DNA from: an uncultured bacterium
GTDB taxonomy: Bacteria; Bacillota; Clostridia; Lachnospirales; Lachnospiraceae
Assembly: GCA_905214955.1 (NCBI GenBank)
Contig: CAJMON010000076.1
Span: 1-13,415, forward strand
Direction: 5' to 3'
DNA: 13,415 nucleotides
In this document: piece after piece, positions 6,667 to 13,313 of the stretch
Position numbering within the stretch: the stretch's first letter is position 1
Layout: each line of letters begins with the position of its first letter
Translations under genes and position numbers: made by a program
The notes under the pieces: generated by a model
Told to the model about the DNA's origin: nothing
Databases searched by the model: none
Seen by the model: only the letters and a program-made list of their open reading frames with translations

Positions 6667-7273
6667 CTTTCTTTTGGAAAGGCTTCCAGAGTGTAAAAAA
6701 GAAAAAGTGAAGACCATTCGAGACGGAAAGACCAGGGCCTTGGGAAGCTGTGCATGGGCCCTGCTTTCTTATGCCCTGAAACAAGAATGGAATCTGAATG
6801 AATGGCCCAAGATTCAGCTGGGCCCGCATGGAAAACCGGAGTTTTTAGGAAAAGAGGGCCTTCCCTGGTTTAATGTAAGCCACACAGACGGCTGGGTGCT
6901 GTGTGTGATAGATGACCGGCCAGTGGGGGGAGATATTCAGAAAATCCCTGTTTACCGGGAAAAGACAGTAAAACGCTATACGTCCCAGGAAGAATGGCAT
7001 CTTTTAAATCAGCAGAGCATGAAAGAACGGGAAAATTCTGCGGCGCTTCTGTGGTCCATGAAAGAAGCCTATGTAAAATATCTGGGAACCGGCCTGACAA
7101 AAGAAATTTCCACAATAGATTTTTCAAAAGCCCTGTGCCAGGAATCCGGCATCTTCTGGAACGGTCTGTTTTTTCAGAGAGGACAGGTAGAAAACTGCTT
7201 TTATGCCGTGTGCCTGGAAAAGGAAGGGCTTCCAGTAAAAAATATACGTATTGAAGAAATGATGCAAAAATAA
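6623..7273 (+). CDS. 4'-phosphopantetheinyl transferase superfamily protein (Sfp-like)
   Basis: PPTases move the 4'-phosphopantetheine arm of CoA to a conserved serine of carrier proteins. This 216-aa, two-lobed type shows GPHGKPEF, FNVSHTDG (Ser86, His87), VGGDIQKI (Asp104, Gln106) and WSMKEAYVKYLGTGL (Glu148, Lys152). RYTSQEEWHLL precedes the last motif. In Sfp the metal ligands are Asp107, Glu109 and Glu151; the middle one is Gln here, as also happens in some functional PPTases. I chose ATG 6623 (MIYVMKV) because it fits the usual family N-terminus; no good Shine-Dalgarno precedes it. TTG 6605, with AAAGGA only 2 nt away, is the alternative. The gene overlaps the sigK 3' end by 44 nt, and no separate promoter is visible, so it probably shares sigK transcripts. 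No carrier protein is encoded in the window, so its substrate is unknown. Confidence 0.82.
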   Translation: MIYVMKVPENLESLDFLLERLPECKKEKVKTIRDGKTRALGSCAWALLSYALKQEWNLNEWPKIQLGPHGKPEFLGKEGLPWFNVSHTDGWVLCVIDDRPVGGDIQKIPVYREKTVKRYTSQEEWHLLNQQSMKERENSAALLWSMKEAYVKYLGTGLTKEISTIDFSKALCQESGIFWNGLFFQRGQVENCFYAVCLEKEGLPVKNIRIEEMMQK

Positions 7274-7276
7274 ATC

Positions 7277-7305
7277 TTGCATTTTGCACGTGATTATGCT
7301 ATATT
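7277..7305 (+). promoter_or_regulatory. sigma-A-type promoter of comM-dprA-topA
   Basis: TTGCAT at 7277-7282 and TATATT at 7300-7305 are separated by 17 nt, which fits sigma-A well. Transcription would start near 7312, leaving an untranslated leader of about 137 nt before comM. It begins right after the stop of the PPTase gene. Confidence 0.65.
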
Positions 7306-7350
7306 AAATCTAGTCCATTAAATTTGAAAAATTCTATTTCTATTTTCTAT

Positions 7351-7381
7351 TGCTGTATTGGCCTGGAAAAGGCATACAGCA
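7351..7381 (+). other. hairpin in the comM leader
   Basis: TGCTGTAT (7351-7358) pairs with ATACAGCA (7374-7381), 8 bp, and GCC (7361-7363) with GGC (7371-7373) extends the stem past a two-base bulge, closing a 7-nt loop TGGAAAA. No run of T follows, so it is not a standard terminator. Just upstream the motif TTCTATT occurs three times, at 7332, 7338 and 7345. The hairpin may stabilise the mRNA or act as a regulatory site; its role is unknown. Confidence 0.5.
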
Positions 7382-7448
7382 TCCAATATCGTTGTATCTA
7401 AAGAAATTTCCTATGATCCATTGAAAAATTTGCAAGGAGTGTGATGCC

Positions 7449-8999
7449 ATGTTTGCAGCAGTAACGGCTGCAGCGGTTACAGGAATTCAGGGGAACCTGG
7501 TTCAGGTGGAAGCGGATGTGAGCACAGGTCTTCCCTCTGTTACTATGGTTGGATACTTGAACTCTCAGGTAAGAGAAGCCCAGGAACGGGTGCGCTCGGC
7601 AATCCGGAATACCGGAATTTTCCTAGAACCCAGAAAGATTACCTTAAATCTTTCACCGGCAGACTTAAGAAAGGAAGGAACTGCCTTTGATCTTCCCATT
7701 GCCCTGGCACTTTTAAAAGCATACGGCATTCTTCCGGAAAATGCGGGAGAAGGAATATTGACCTTTGGGGAATTAAGCCTAAATGGGGAAGTAAAACCAG
7801 TGGCAGGGGTGCTTCCGGTTGCTATGCTGGCAGAAAAACGGAAAATGAAAGCCTGTATGGTGCCCAGAAAGAATCAGGAAGAAGCCTGTATGGCAGGAAA
7901 CATTCCAGTGATTGGCGTGAAAAGCCTTCAGGAAGCATTGGATATCTGGAAGGAGCTTGCAGGCGGAAAGCCTTTACAGAATCTCTGTAGCAAAAAAGAA
8001 AGAACCAGGACAGAAGAGGTGGAAACAGGGGATGATTTTGCAGAAATTCAGGGTCAGACCTTGGTGCGCCGGGCTGCGGAAGTGGCAGTAAGCGGGCTTC
8101 ACAATTTTCTGATGATCGGCCCGCCGGGGTCTGGAAAATCAGCCATTGCCAAATGCATTCCAGGAATCCTTCCTAAAGTAACCAGGGAAGAGGCGATGGA
8201 AATTTCTTCCATTTACAGTGTGGCAGGGATGCTCTCAGCAAAACAGCCGCTGATTCAGAAACGGCCTTTTCGAGCACCCCACCACACCATCTCTGCACAG
8301 GCGCTGGCAGGAGGCGGAAGAATTCCAAAGCCTGGGGAAATCAGCCTTGCCCACAGAGGGGTATTATTTCTGGATGAGCTTGCAGAATTTCAGAGGAGTA
8401 CCCTGGAAATTTTGCGTCAGCCAATGGAAGAACACCGGATTCAGATCAGCCGGGTGGAAGGGCAGATGGAATTTCCAGCAGATTTTATGCTGGTGGCTGC
8501 CATGAATGCCTGCAAGTGCGGGTATTATCCGGATCTGAACCGTTGCACCTGCTCTATGAAAGAGATCCGCCGCTATTTGGGAAAAATCAGCCAACCTCTT
8601 TTAGACCGGATTGAGATCTGTGTGGAAACATCCCTCATTGGATTTGGGGAGCTATCCAGTGGAAAGCGCTGTGAAAGTTCCGAAGCAATGCGAAAACGAG
8701 TGGAGACAGTCCGGCAGATTCAGCAGGAACGGTACCAGAAAAGTCCGTACCGCTTTAATTCTGATCTAGATGCAGCGGGCATCCGGGAATACTGTCCTCT
8801 TGAAAGAAGCGGGAAAGAACTGATGCGAAATGCCTATGAACGTCTGGGGTTCAGTGCCAGAGCCTACCACCGGATTTTAAAGGTAGCCAGGACCATTGCC
8901 GATATGGAGGAAGAAAAGCAGATTCTGCCAAGACATTTAAGTGAAGCGGTGTGCTACCGAAGCGTGGACAGGCGTTACTGGAAAGCGGAGGAACTCTGA
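7449..8999 (+). CDS. comM: YifB family Mg chelatase-like AAA ATPase (ComM)
   Basis: The product (516 aa, usual about 500-510) belongs to the YifB/ComM family. In Gram-negative bacteria ComM is a hexameric helicase that drives branch migration in natural transformation. The N-terminal ChlI-type Lon-like domain starts MFAAVTAAAVTGIQGNLVQV. The AAA module has Walker A GPPGSGKS (224-231), the pore and sensor region RAPHHTISAQALAGGG, and Walker B GVLFLDELAEF (Asp309, Glu310). A Cys cluster follows, ACKCGYYPDLNRCTCS (Cys355, 357, 366, 368), probably a metal site, then the C-terminal Mg-chelatase-like domain LSEAVCYRSVDRRYW. ATG 7449 has AAGGAG at 7434-7439. The stop shares TGATG with dprA, so the two are probably translationally coupled. 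It is not a true magnesium chelatase subunit, since no ChlD or ChlH is nearby. Confidence 0.93.
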   Translation: MFAAVTAAAVTGIQGNLVQVEADVSTGLPSVTMVGYLNSQVREAQERVRSAIRNTGIFLEPRKITLNLSPADLRKEGTAFDLPIALALLKAYGILPENAGEGILTFGELSLNGEVKPVAGVLPVAMLAEKRKMKACMVPRKNQEEACMAGNIPVIGVKSLQEALDIWKELAGGKPLQNLCSKKERTRTEEVETGDDFAEIQGQTLVRRAAEVAVSGLHNFLMIGPPGSGKSAIAKCIPGILPKVTREEAMEISSIYSVAGMLSAKQPLIQKRPFRAPHHTISAQALAGGGRIPKPGEISLAHRGVLFLDELAEFQRSTLEILRQPMEEHRIQISRVEGQMEFPADFMLVAAMNACKCGYYPDLNRCTCSMKEIRRYLGKISQPLLDRIEICVETSLIGFGELSSGKRCESSEAMRKRVETVRQIQQERYQKSPYRFNSDLDAAGIREYCPLERSGKELMRNAYERLGFSARAYHRILKVARTIADMEEEKQILPRHLSEAVCYRSVDRRYWKAEEL

Positions 9000-10105
9000 T
9001 GGAAAAAATTGCAGAAGAAAGAGAGCTGGCCTGGTTATGGCTGTGCATGTTTGGAGAGCTTCCTAGTGTTTGGGAAAAGATTCTGAAAATCACAGGGGGA
9101 CCAGAACCCCTGCTAAAGGCTTCCAAAGAGGAAATCCGGAGTCTTCCAGGAGTGACGAAGAAACGAAAAGAGAAGCTGAGCACAGGGCAGGTGCGCTGGA
9201 ATCCTTCTGGAATCAGGCATGACCTGGCGAAAAAGAGAATACACTTTATCAGCCGGGAACATCCGGACTATCCGGAAAAATTAAAAGAAATCCCGGATGC
9301 GCCGCTTGGCTTATTTTATAAAGGTACACTTCCGGATTCTTTTCGGAAAACAGCAGCGGTGGTGGGGGCACGCAGGTGCTCTGCCTATGGAAGAGCCAAG
9401 GCGGCAGAGCTTGGAAGAATGCTTGCAGAGAGTGGGATCAGCCTGGTCAGCGGACTTGCCTGGGGCGTGGACGGTGCAGCACAGGAGGCGGCAGTGGGAG
9501 CGGGTGGAAAAACCTATGCGGTGCTTGGCTGTGGCGTGGATGTGTGTTATCCGGGAGACCACATTGCCCTATATGAACGGATTTTGGAGGAGGGAGGGGG
9601 AATTCTTTCTGAATTTCCACCAGGCGCAAGGCCTGCTGCCTGGCATTTTCCCGTGCGCAACCGGATTATCAGCGGGTTGTCGGACTGTGTGGTGGTTGTG
9701 GAAGCAAAAGAAAAAAGCGGTTCGTTGATTACCGCGGACCTGGCAGTGGATCAGGGAAGAGAAGTATGGGCAGTCCCTGGAAGAATGGAGGATGCATTAA
9801 GCCGTGGGTGCAACCGCTTGATTTCCCAGGGAGCCTGTATTTTGTGGGATGAATCGGAGCTTTTTCGGTCTCTTGGTGTCAGAATCGAAAAAAGGACGGA
9901 TGGGAAAAAGGAAAACTTGGGACTTGCAAAAAAAGAAAATATGGTTTATAGTGGTGTGGATTTCCACGACAGAGGTGTAGATGAGATCTGCCTAAGAACC
10001 GGACTGCCCCGGGCAGAGGTGATGGAAGCGCTGATTTCACTGCAGCTTCGGGGAATTATTCAAGAATCAACAAAGAATTGTTATGTAAGAGTGCAGGAGC
10101 GGTGA
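8999..10105 (+). CDS. dprA: DNA-processing protein DprA
   Basis: DprA (Smf) binds incoming single-stranded DNA and loads RecA during natural transformation. The 368-aa protein has an N-terminal helical SAM-like domain with a helix-hairpin-helix look (KEEIRSLPGVTKKRKEKL). A Rossmann fold follows: VVGARRCSAYG (Gly123, Arg125), VSGLAWGVDGAAQ, YAVLGCGVDVCYPGDH and the signature FPVRNRIISGLSD (Arg220-Arg222), then EAKEKSGSLITADLA and VWAVPG. The C-terminus (about 318-368) is a winged-helix domain, VDEICLRTGLPRAEV to RGIIQES. The start is ATG 8999, overlapping the comM stop by 1 nt, with GGAGG at 8987-8991. Where many DprA have AAH, this one has AAQ. The frame is open 48 nt further upstream, inside comM, but without a Shine-Dalgarno. 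Competence pseudopilus genes are not in the window. Confidence 0.95.
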   Translation: MEKIAEERELAWLWLCMFGELPSVWEKILKITGGPEPLLKASKEEIRSLPGVTKKRKEKLSTGQVRWNPSGIRHDLAKKRIHFISREHPDYPEKLKEIPDAPLGLFYKGTLPDSFRKTAAVVGARRCSAYGRAKAAELGRMLAESGISLVSGLAWGVDGAAQEAAVGAGGKTYAVLGCGVDVCYPGDHIALYERILEEGGGILSEFPPGARPAAWHFPVRNRIISGLSDCVVVVEAKEKSGSLITADLAVDQGREVWAVPGRMEDALSRGCNRLISQGACILWDESELFRSLGVRIEKRTDGKKENLGLAKKENMVYSGVDFHDRGVDEICLRTGLPRAEVMEALISLQLRGIIQESTKNCYVRVQER

Positions 10106-10141
10106 AGAAACACTCCTTGTTCTTTTACAGGGGGAAAATCC

Positions 10142-12211
10142 ATGGCAAAGTATTTAGTAATCGTAGAATCACCCACAAAAGTGAAAACCATTAAAAAATT
10201 TCTGGGGTCCAATTATGAAGTGGCAGCATCCAACGGACATGTAAGGGATCTCCCGAAAAGCCGGTTGGGCATTGATGTGGAGAATGATTTTGAACCAAAA
10301 TATATTACGATCCGGGGAAAGGGAGATCTGCTGGCAGCTCTTCGGAAATCTGTGAAAAAGGCAGATAGAGTCTATCTGGCAACTGACCCTGACCGTGAAG
10401 GAGAAGCAATTTCCTGGCATCTGTCCAAAGCGCTGAAGCTGGAAGAGAGCCACATGAGCCGTATTACATTTAATGAGATCACTAAGAATGCAGTGAAAGA
10501 ATCCTTAAAGCATCCCAGAGAGATTGACATGAATCTGGTGGATGCCCAGCAGGCAAGAAGAAGCCTGGATCGTATGGTAGGCTATAAGATCAGCCCGGTG
10601 CTCTGGGCAAAAGTAAAAAGAGGGTTAAGCGCTGGCCGTGTACAGTCTGTAGCTGTCCGGATCATTGCTGACCGGGAAGAAGAGATCAGCGCCTTTATTC
10701 CGGAGGAATACTGGACATTGGAAGCAGAGCTTCTGCCAGAAGGCGAGAAAAAGCCTTTGACGGCAAAGCTGTATGGAAATCAGGAAGGCAAGCTGACCAT
10801 TCATTCCAAAGAAGAAATGGATCAGATCTTAAAAGATTTAGAGGGGGCTTCCTGGGAGGTGCTGGAAGTAAAGAAAGGAGAGCGTACCAAGAAGGCGCCT
10901 CTTCCCTTTACCACCAGTACACTGCAGCAGGAAGCGTCCAAAGCGTTGAATTTTTCCACACAGAAAACTATGCGCATTGCCCAGCAGCTCTATGAAGGAA
11001 TTGATGTCAAAGGAAATGGCACCGTGGGTTTGATCACTTATCTGCGTACTGATTCCACTCGTATTTCCGAAGAGGCAGATCAGGCAGCAAGAACCTACGT
11101 AAAAGAAACTTACGGAGACCAGTATGAGGCAGAAGGTGCTCAGGATAAAAAGAGCACGAAAAAGATTCAGGATGCCCATGAGGCCATCCGTCCGTCTGAC
11201 ATTACCAGAACTCCGGTACAGATGAAAGAATCTTTAAGCAGGGATCAGTTCCGTCTGTATCAGCTGATCTGGAGACGGTTTGCGGCAAGCCGGATGGCAA
11301 ATGCCCTTTACGAAACCACTTCTGTAAAGATTGGTGCTGCCGGTTATGTGTTTACCGTGGCTGCATCCAGACTGGTTTTCGATGGTTTCCTTTCTGTTTA
11401 CACAGAAGCGGATGAAGAAACCTCCGGCGGAAACATTATGGTAAAAGGCATTGATACCAGCACAAAGCTGACGGTGAAGCAGACGGATCCAAAACAGCAT
11501 TTTACCCAGCCACCGGCTCATTATACAGAGGCTTCTTTGGTAAAGACACTGGAGGAGCTTGGAATTGGACGGCCCAGCACCTATGCACCCACCATTACCA
11601 CCATCCTTGCCAGACGTTATGTGGTAAAAGAAGCCAAAAACATTTACATGACAGAGCTTGGAGAAGTGGTCAACAACATTATGAAACAGGCTTTCCCCAG
11701 CATTGTAGATGTAAATTTTACTGCTAATATGGAATCGCTTCTGGATAAAGTGGAAGAAGGCGTGGTAAACTGGAAGACCGTTGTGCGGAATTTCTATCCG
11801 GATCTGGATGAGGCAGTGAAGATTGCAGAGAAAGAGCTGGAAGAAGTCAAAGTGGAAGATGAAGTGACGGATGTAGTCTGTGAAGAGTGCGGACGCCATA
11901 TGGTGATCAAATATGGTCCTCACGGAAGATTCCTGGCATGTCCGGGATTCCCAGAGTGCCGCAATACCAAGCCTTATCTGGAGAAAATCGGAGTGGCCTG
12001 CCCCAAGTGCGGAAAAGACATTGTGCTTCGGAAAACGAAAAAAGGCAGAAAATATTATGGATGTGAGAACAATCCGGATTGCGATTTCATGTCCTGGCAG
12101 AAGCCATCTGCCGAAAGATGTCCCCAGTGTGGTGGCATTATGGTCGAAAAAGGAAACAAACTGGCCTGCATAGACGAAAAATGCGGGTATGTTACCAATA
12201 AAACAAAATAG
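10142..12211 (+). CDS. topA: type I DNA topoisomerase TopA
   Basis: Topoisomerase I relaxes negative supercoils by single-strand passage. The 689-aa protein begins with the Toprim domain, YLVIVESPTKVKTIKKFLG (Glu9) and the DPDREGEAISWHL motif (Asp82, Asp84, Glu86). The active-site tyrosine is Tyr300 in GLITYLRTDSTRIS, with Arg302 next to it. YKISPVLW and KVKRGLSAGRVQSVAVR and, later, ELGIGRPSTYAPTI are typical. Three C-terminal C4 zinc fingers follow: Cys580, 583, 600, 606; Cys620, 623, 641, 647; and Cys660, 663, 676, 681. ATG 10142 lies 36 nt after dprA, with a G-rich site (GGGGGA) near 10130-10135 spaced about 6 nt. dprA-topA adjacency is common in Firmicutes. B. subtilis has trmFO, xerC and hslVU between topA and codY; here codY follows directly. 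Confidence 0.97.
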   Translation: MAKYLVIVESPTKVKTIKKFLGSNYEVAASNGHVRDLPKSRLGIDVENDFEPKYITIRGKGDLLAALRKSVKKADRVYLATDPDREGEAISWHLSKALKLEESHMSRITFNEITKNAVKESLKHPREIDMNLVDAQQARRSLDRMVGYKISPVLWAKVKRGLSAGRVQSVAVRIIADREEEISAFIPEEYWTLEAELLPEGEKKPLTAKLYGNQEGKLTIHSKEEMDQILKDLEGASWEVLEVKKGERTKKAPLPFTTSTLQQEASKALNFSTQKTMRIAQQLYEGIDVKGNGTVGLITYLRTDSTRISEEADQAARTYVKETYGDQYEAEGAQDKKSTKKIQDAHEAIRPSDITRTPVQMKESLSRDQFRLYQLIWRRFAASRMANALYETTSVKIGAAGYVFTVAASRLVFDGFLSVYTEADEETSGGNIMVKGIDTSTKLTVKQTDPKQHFTQPPAHYTEASLVKTLEELGIGRPSTYAPTITTILARRYVVKEAKNIYMTELGEVVNNIMKQAFPSIVDVNFTANMESLLDKVEEGVVNWKTVVRNFYPDLDEAVKIAEKELEEVKVEDEVTDVVCEECGRHMVIKYGPHGRFLACPGFPECRNTKPYLEKIGVACPKCGKDIVLRKTKKGRKYYGCENNPDCDFMSWQKPSAERCPQCGGIMVEKGNKLACIDEKCGYVTNKTK

Positions 12212-12225
12212 TTGTAAAATTTTTT

Positions 12226-12240
12226 ATTTTTCAGAAAATG
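12226..12240 (+). promoter_or_regulatory. CodY box 1 upstream of codY
   Basis: The 15 bases match the CodY box AATTTTCWGAAAATT with two mismatches (second and last positions). The site lies immediately upstream of the -35 hexamer of the codY promoter, so it fits autoregulation. Confidence 0.6.
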
Positions 12241-12242
12241 CA

Positions 12243-12271
12243 TTGAAATTCCGAAAATTGTATGCTATGAT
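12243..12271 (+). promoter_or_regulatory. sigma-A-type promoter of codY
   Basis: TTGAAA at 12243-12248 and TATGAT at 12266-12271 are spaced by 17 nt. The expected start is near 12278, so the codY mRNA would have a leader of about 179 nt. Two CodY-box-like sites flank and overlap the -35. Confidence 0.65.
12245..12259 (+). promoter_or_regulatory. weaker CodY box 2 overlapping the -35 of the codY promoter
   Basis: The sequence has four mismatches to AATTTTCWGAAAATT, but its right half CNGAAAATT is intact. It covers most of the -35 and the start of the spacer, where bound CodY would block RNA polymerase. The support is the overlap with the promoter and the better box 5 nt upstream. Confidence 0.4.
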
Positions 12272-12277
12272 TAGGTC

Positions 12278-12456
12278 AGTAATTTAGATTGTTGGATTTT
12301 CGTGATGCCAGGTTGCTGTGTGTCAGCAGCACACGTTTTGCAGCGGCCGAAGTACAGCGGAGATGTGAAAGTACAAAGTACGGAACAATCCGGGAGGCAT
12401 CTTTTGAACCAAACATCTTTTTCGTACCGGCTGATGCCAGTGGGATAGGAGGAAAC
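12278..12456 (+). other. structured 5' leader of codY
   Basis: This stretch is the predicted untranslated leader and is more GC-rich than the promoter region. TGATGCCAG occurs twice as a perfect direct repeat, at 12303-12311 and 12432-12440, and GGCATC at 12396-12401 can pair with GATGCC in either copy. Other possible stems are TGCTG/CAGCA (12314-12318 with 12324-12328) and AGATGT (12361-12366) with ACATCT (12413-12418), the latter followed by more T. The second GATGCC lies 8 nt before the AGGAGG ribosome binding site. It does not match a riboswitch class I recognise. It is open in the codY frame from TTG 12289, but has no Shine-Dalgarno there. Confidence 0.4.
12447..12452 (+). promoter_or_regulatory. 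ribosome binding site fixing the codY start
   Basis: AGGAGG is 4 nt upstream of ATG 12457. It selects this start over the 56 codons of open frame that precede it. Confidence 0.85.
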
Positions 12457-13245
12457 ATGAGCGTACAATTATTGGATAAAACAAGAAAAATCAATAAGCT
12501 GCTTCATAATAACAATTCCAGCAAGGTAGTATTCAACGATATCTGCGAAGTATTGACCGAAATCCTGGATTCCAATATCCTGGTAATCAGTAAAAAAGGC
12601 AAGGTACTGGGTGTCAGTCTGTGTCCTGGTGTTGAGGAGATCAAGGAACTCATTGATGATGAAGTGGGCGGCTACATTGACGCAATGCTGAATGAACGTC
12701 TCCTTGGTGTGCTTTCCACAAAGGAAAATGTCAACCTGGAGACACTGGGATTTGTAGGTGACGGTGTCAAGAAATATCAGGCTATCATCAATCCCATTGA
12801 CATTGCAGGAGAACGCCTTGGCACAGTATTTATGTACAAATGCGACAGCCAATATGAGATTGATGACATTATCCTCAGCGAATACGGCACCACCGTGGTG
12901 GGGTTGGAAATGATGCGTTCTGTTCATGAAGAAAATGCAGAGGAAAGCCGCAAAGTGGCCATTGTCAAATCGGCCATCAATACCCTGTCCTTCTCCGAGC
13001 TGGAAGCGATCATTCATATCTTTGATGAATTAGATGGCACAGAGGGTATTCTGGTAGCCAGCAAGATTGCAGACCGGGTGGGCATTACCCGTTCCGTGAT
13101 TGTCAATGCCCTGCGGAAATTTGAAAGTGCAGGCGTGATTGAATCCAGGTCTTCTGGAATGAAAGGAACCTACATCAAAGTTATCAATGATGTGGTATTT
13201 GATGAACTGGCAGAGATCAAAAAAGAACGCAAAGGTACCAAATAA
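12457..13245 (+). CDS. codY: GTP-sensing transcriptional pleiotropic regulator CodY
   Basis: CodY is a global regulator of stationary-phase, amino-acid uptake and biosynthesis genes. It binds DNA when GTP and branched-chain amino acids are high. This protein has 262 aa, the usual size (about 260). The N-terminal GAF domain (about 1-155) starts MSVQLLDKTRKINKLL and includes NPIDIAGERLGTVFMYK, where the effector pocket lies. A linker helix follows, and the C-terminal winged helix (about 199-243) has the very conserved ASKIADRVGITRSVIVNALR and ESAGVIESRSSGMKGTYIKV. It has its own promoter with CodY-box-like sites, a long leader, and an intrinsic terminator 30 nt after the stop, so it can be a single-gene unit; the weak termination after topA may allow read-through. 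Confidence 0.97.
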   Translation: MSVQLLDKTRKINKLLHNNNSSKVVFNDICEVLTEILDSNILVISKKGKVLGVSLCPGVEEIKELIDDEVGGYIDAMLNERLLGVLSTKENVNLETLGFVGDGVKKYQAIINPIDIAGERLGTVFMYKCDSQYEIDDIILSEYGTTVVGLEMMRSVHEENAEESRKVAIVKSAINTLSFSELEAIIHIFDELDGTEGILVASKIADRVGITRSVIVNALRKFESAGVIESRSSGMKGTYIKVINDVVFDELAEIKKERKGTK

Positions 13246-13274
13246 AGAACTTTATAGAAGATGATAAAGCATAC

Positions 13275-13313
13275 AAAAGACGCAGACCCTTAAGAAGGGG
13301 AGGCGTCTTTTTT
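13275..13313 (+). terminator. intrinsic terminator after codY
   Basis: AAAAGACGC (13275-13283) pairs with GCGTCTTTT (13303-13311), and an inner stem CCCTT (13287-13291) with AAGGG (13295-13299) closes a 3-nt loop. A run of six T (13308-13313) follows. The A-rich left side gives four T on the other strand, so it may work weakly in both directions. Confidence 0.88.

Noticed and set aside
7351..7390. Intrinsic terminator before comM.
   Set aside because: The stem is good but there is no T-run after it; it also lies downstream of the probable comM promoter.
9437..9490. DprA inactivated by Gln in place of the usual His in the GVDGAAQ motif.
   Set aside because: All other Rossmann motifs are intact, and Gln here fits family variation, so loss of function cannot be claimed.
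9297..9728. A 143-codon open frame on the + strand.
   Set aside because: It is another frame of dprA, with a Trp/Arg-rich composition and no motif.
11234..11923. A 229-codon open frame on the - strand.
   Set aside because: It lies wholly inside topA, antisense to it, and is rich in His and Phe as expected from reverse reading of that gene.
12212..12232. Intrinsic terminator after topA.
   Set aside because: There is a T-rich stretch, but before it only weak A/T pairing and no GC stem.
12278..12456. T-box, SAM, c-di-GMP or cobalamin riboswitch in the codY leader.
   Set aside because: None of the conserved core sequences of these classes is present; only generic stems are seen.
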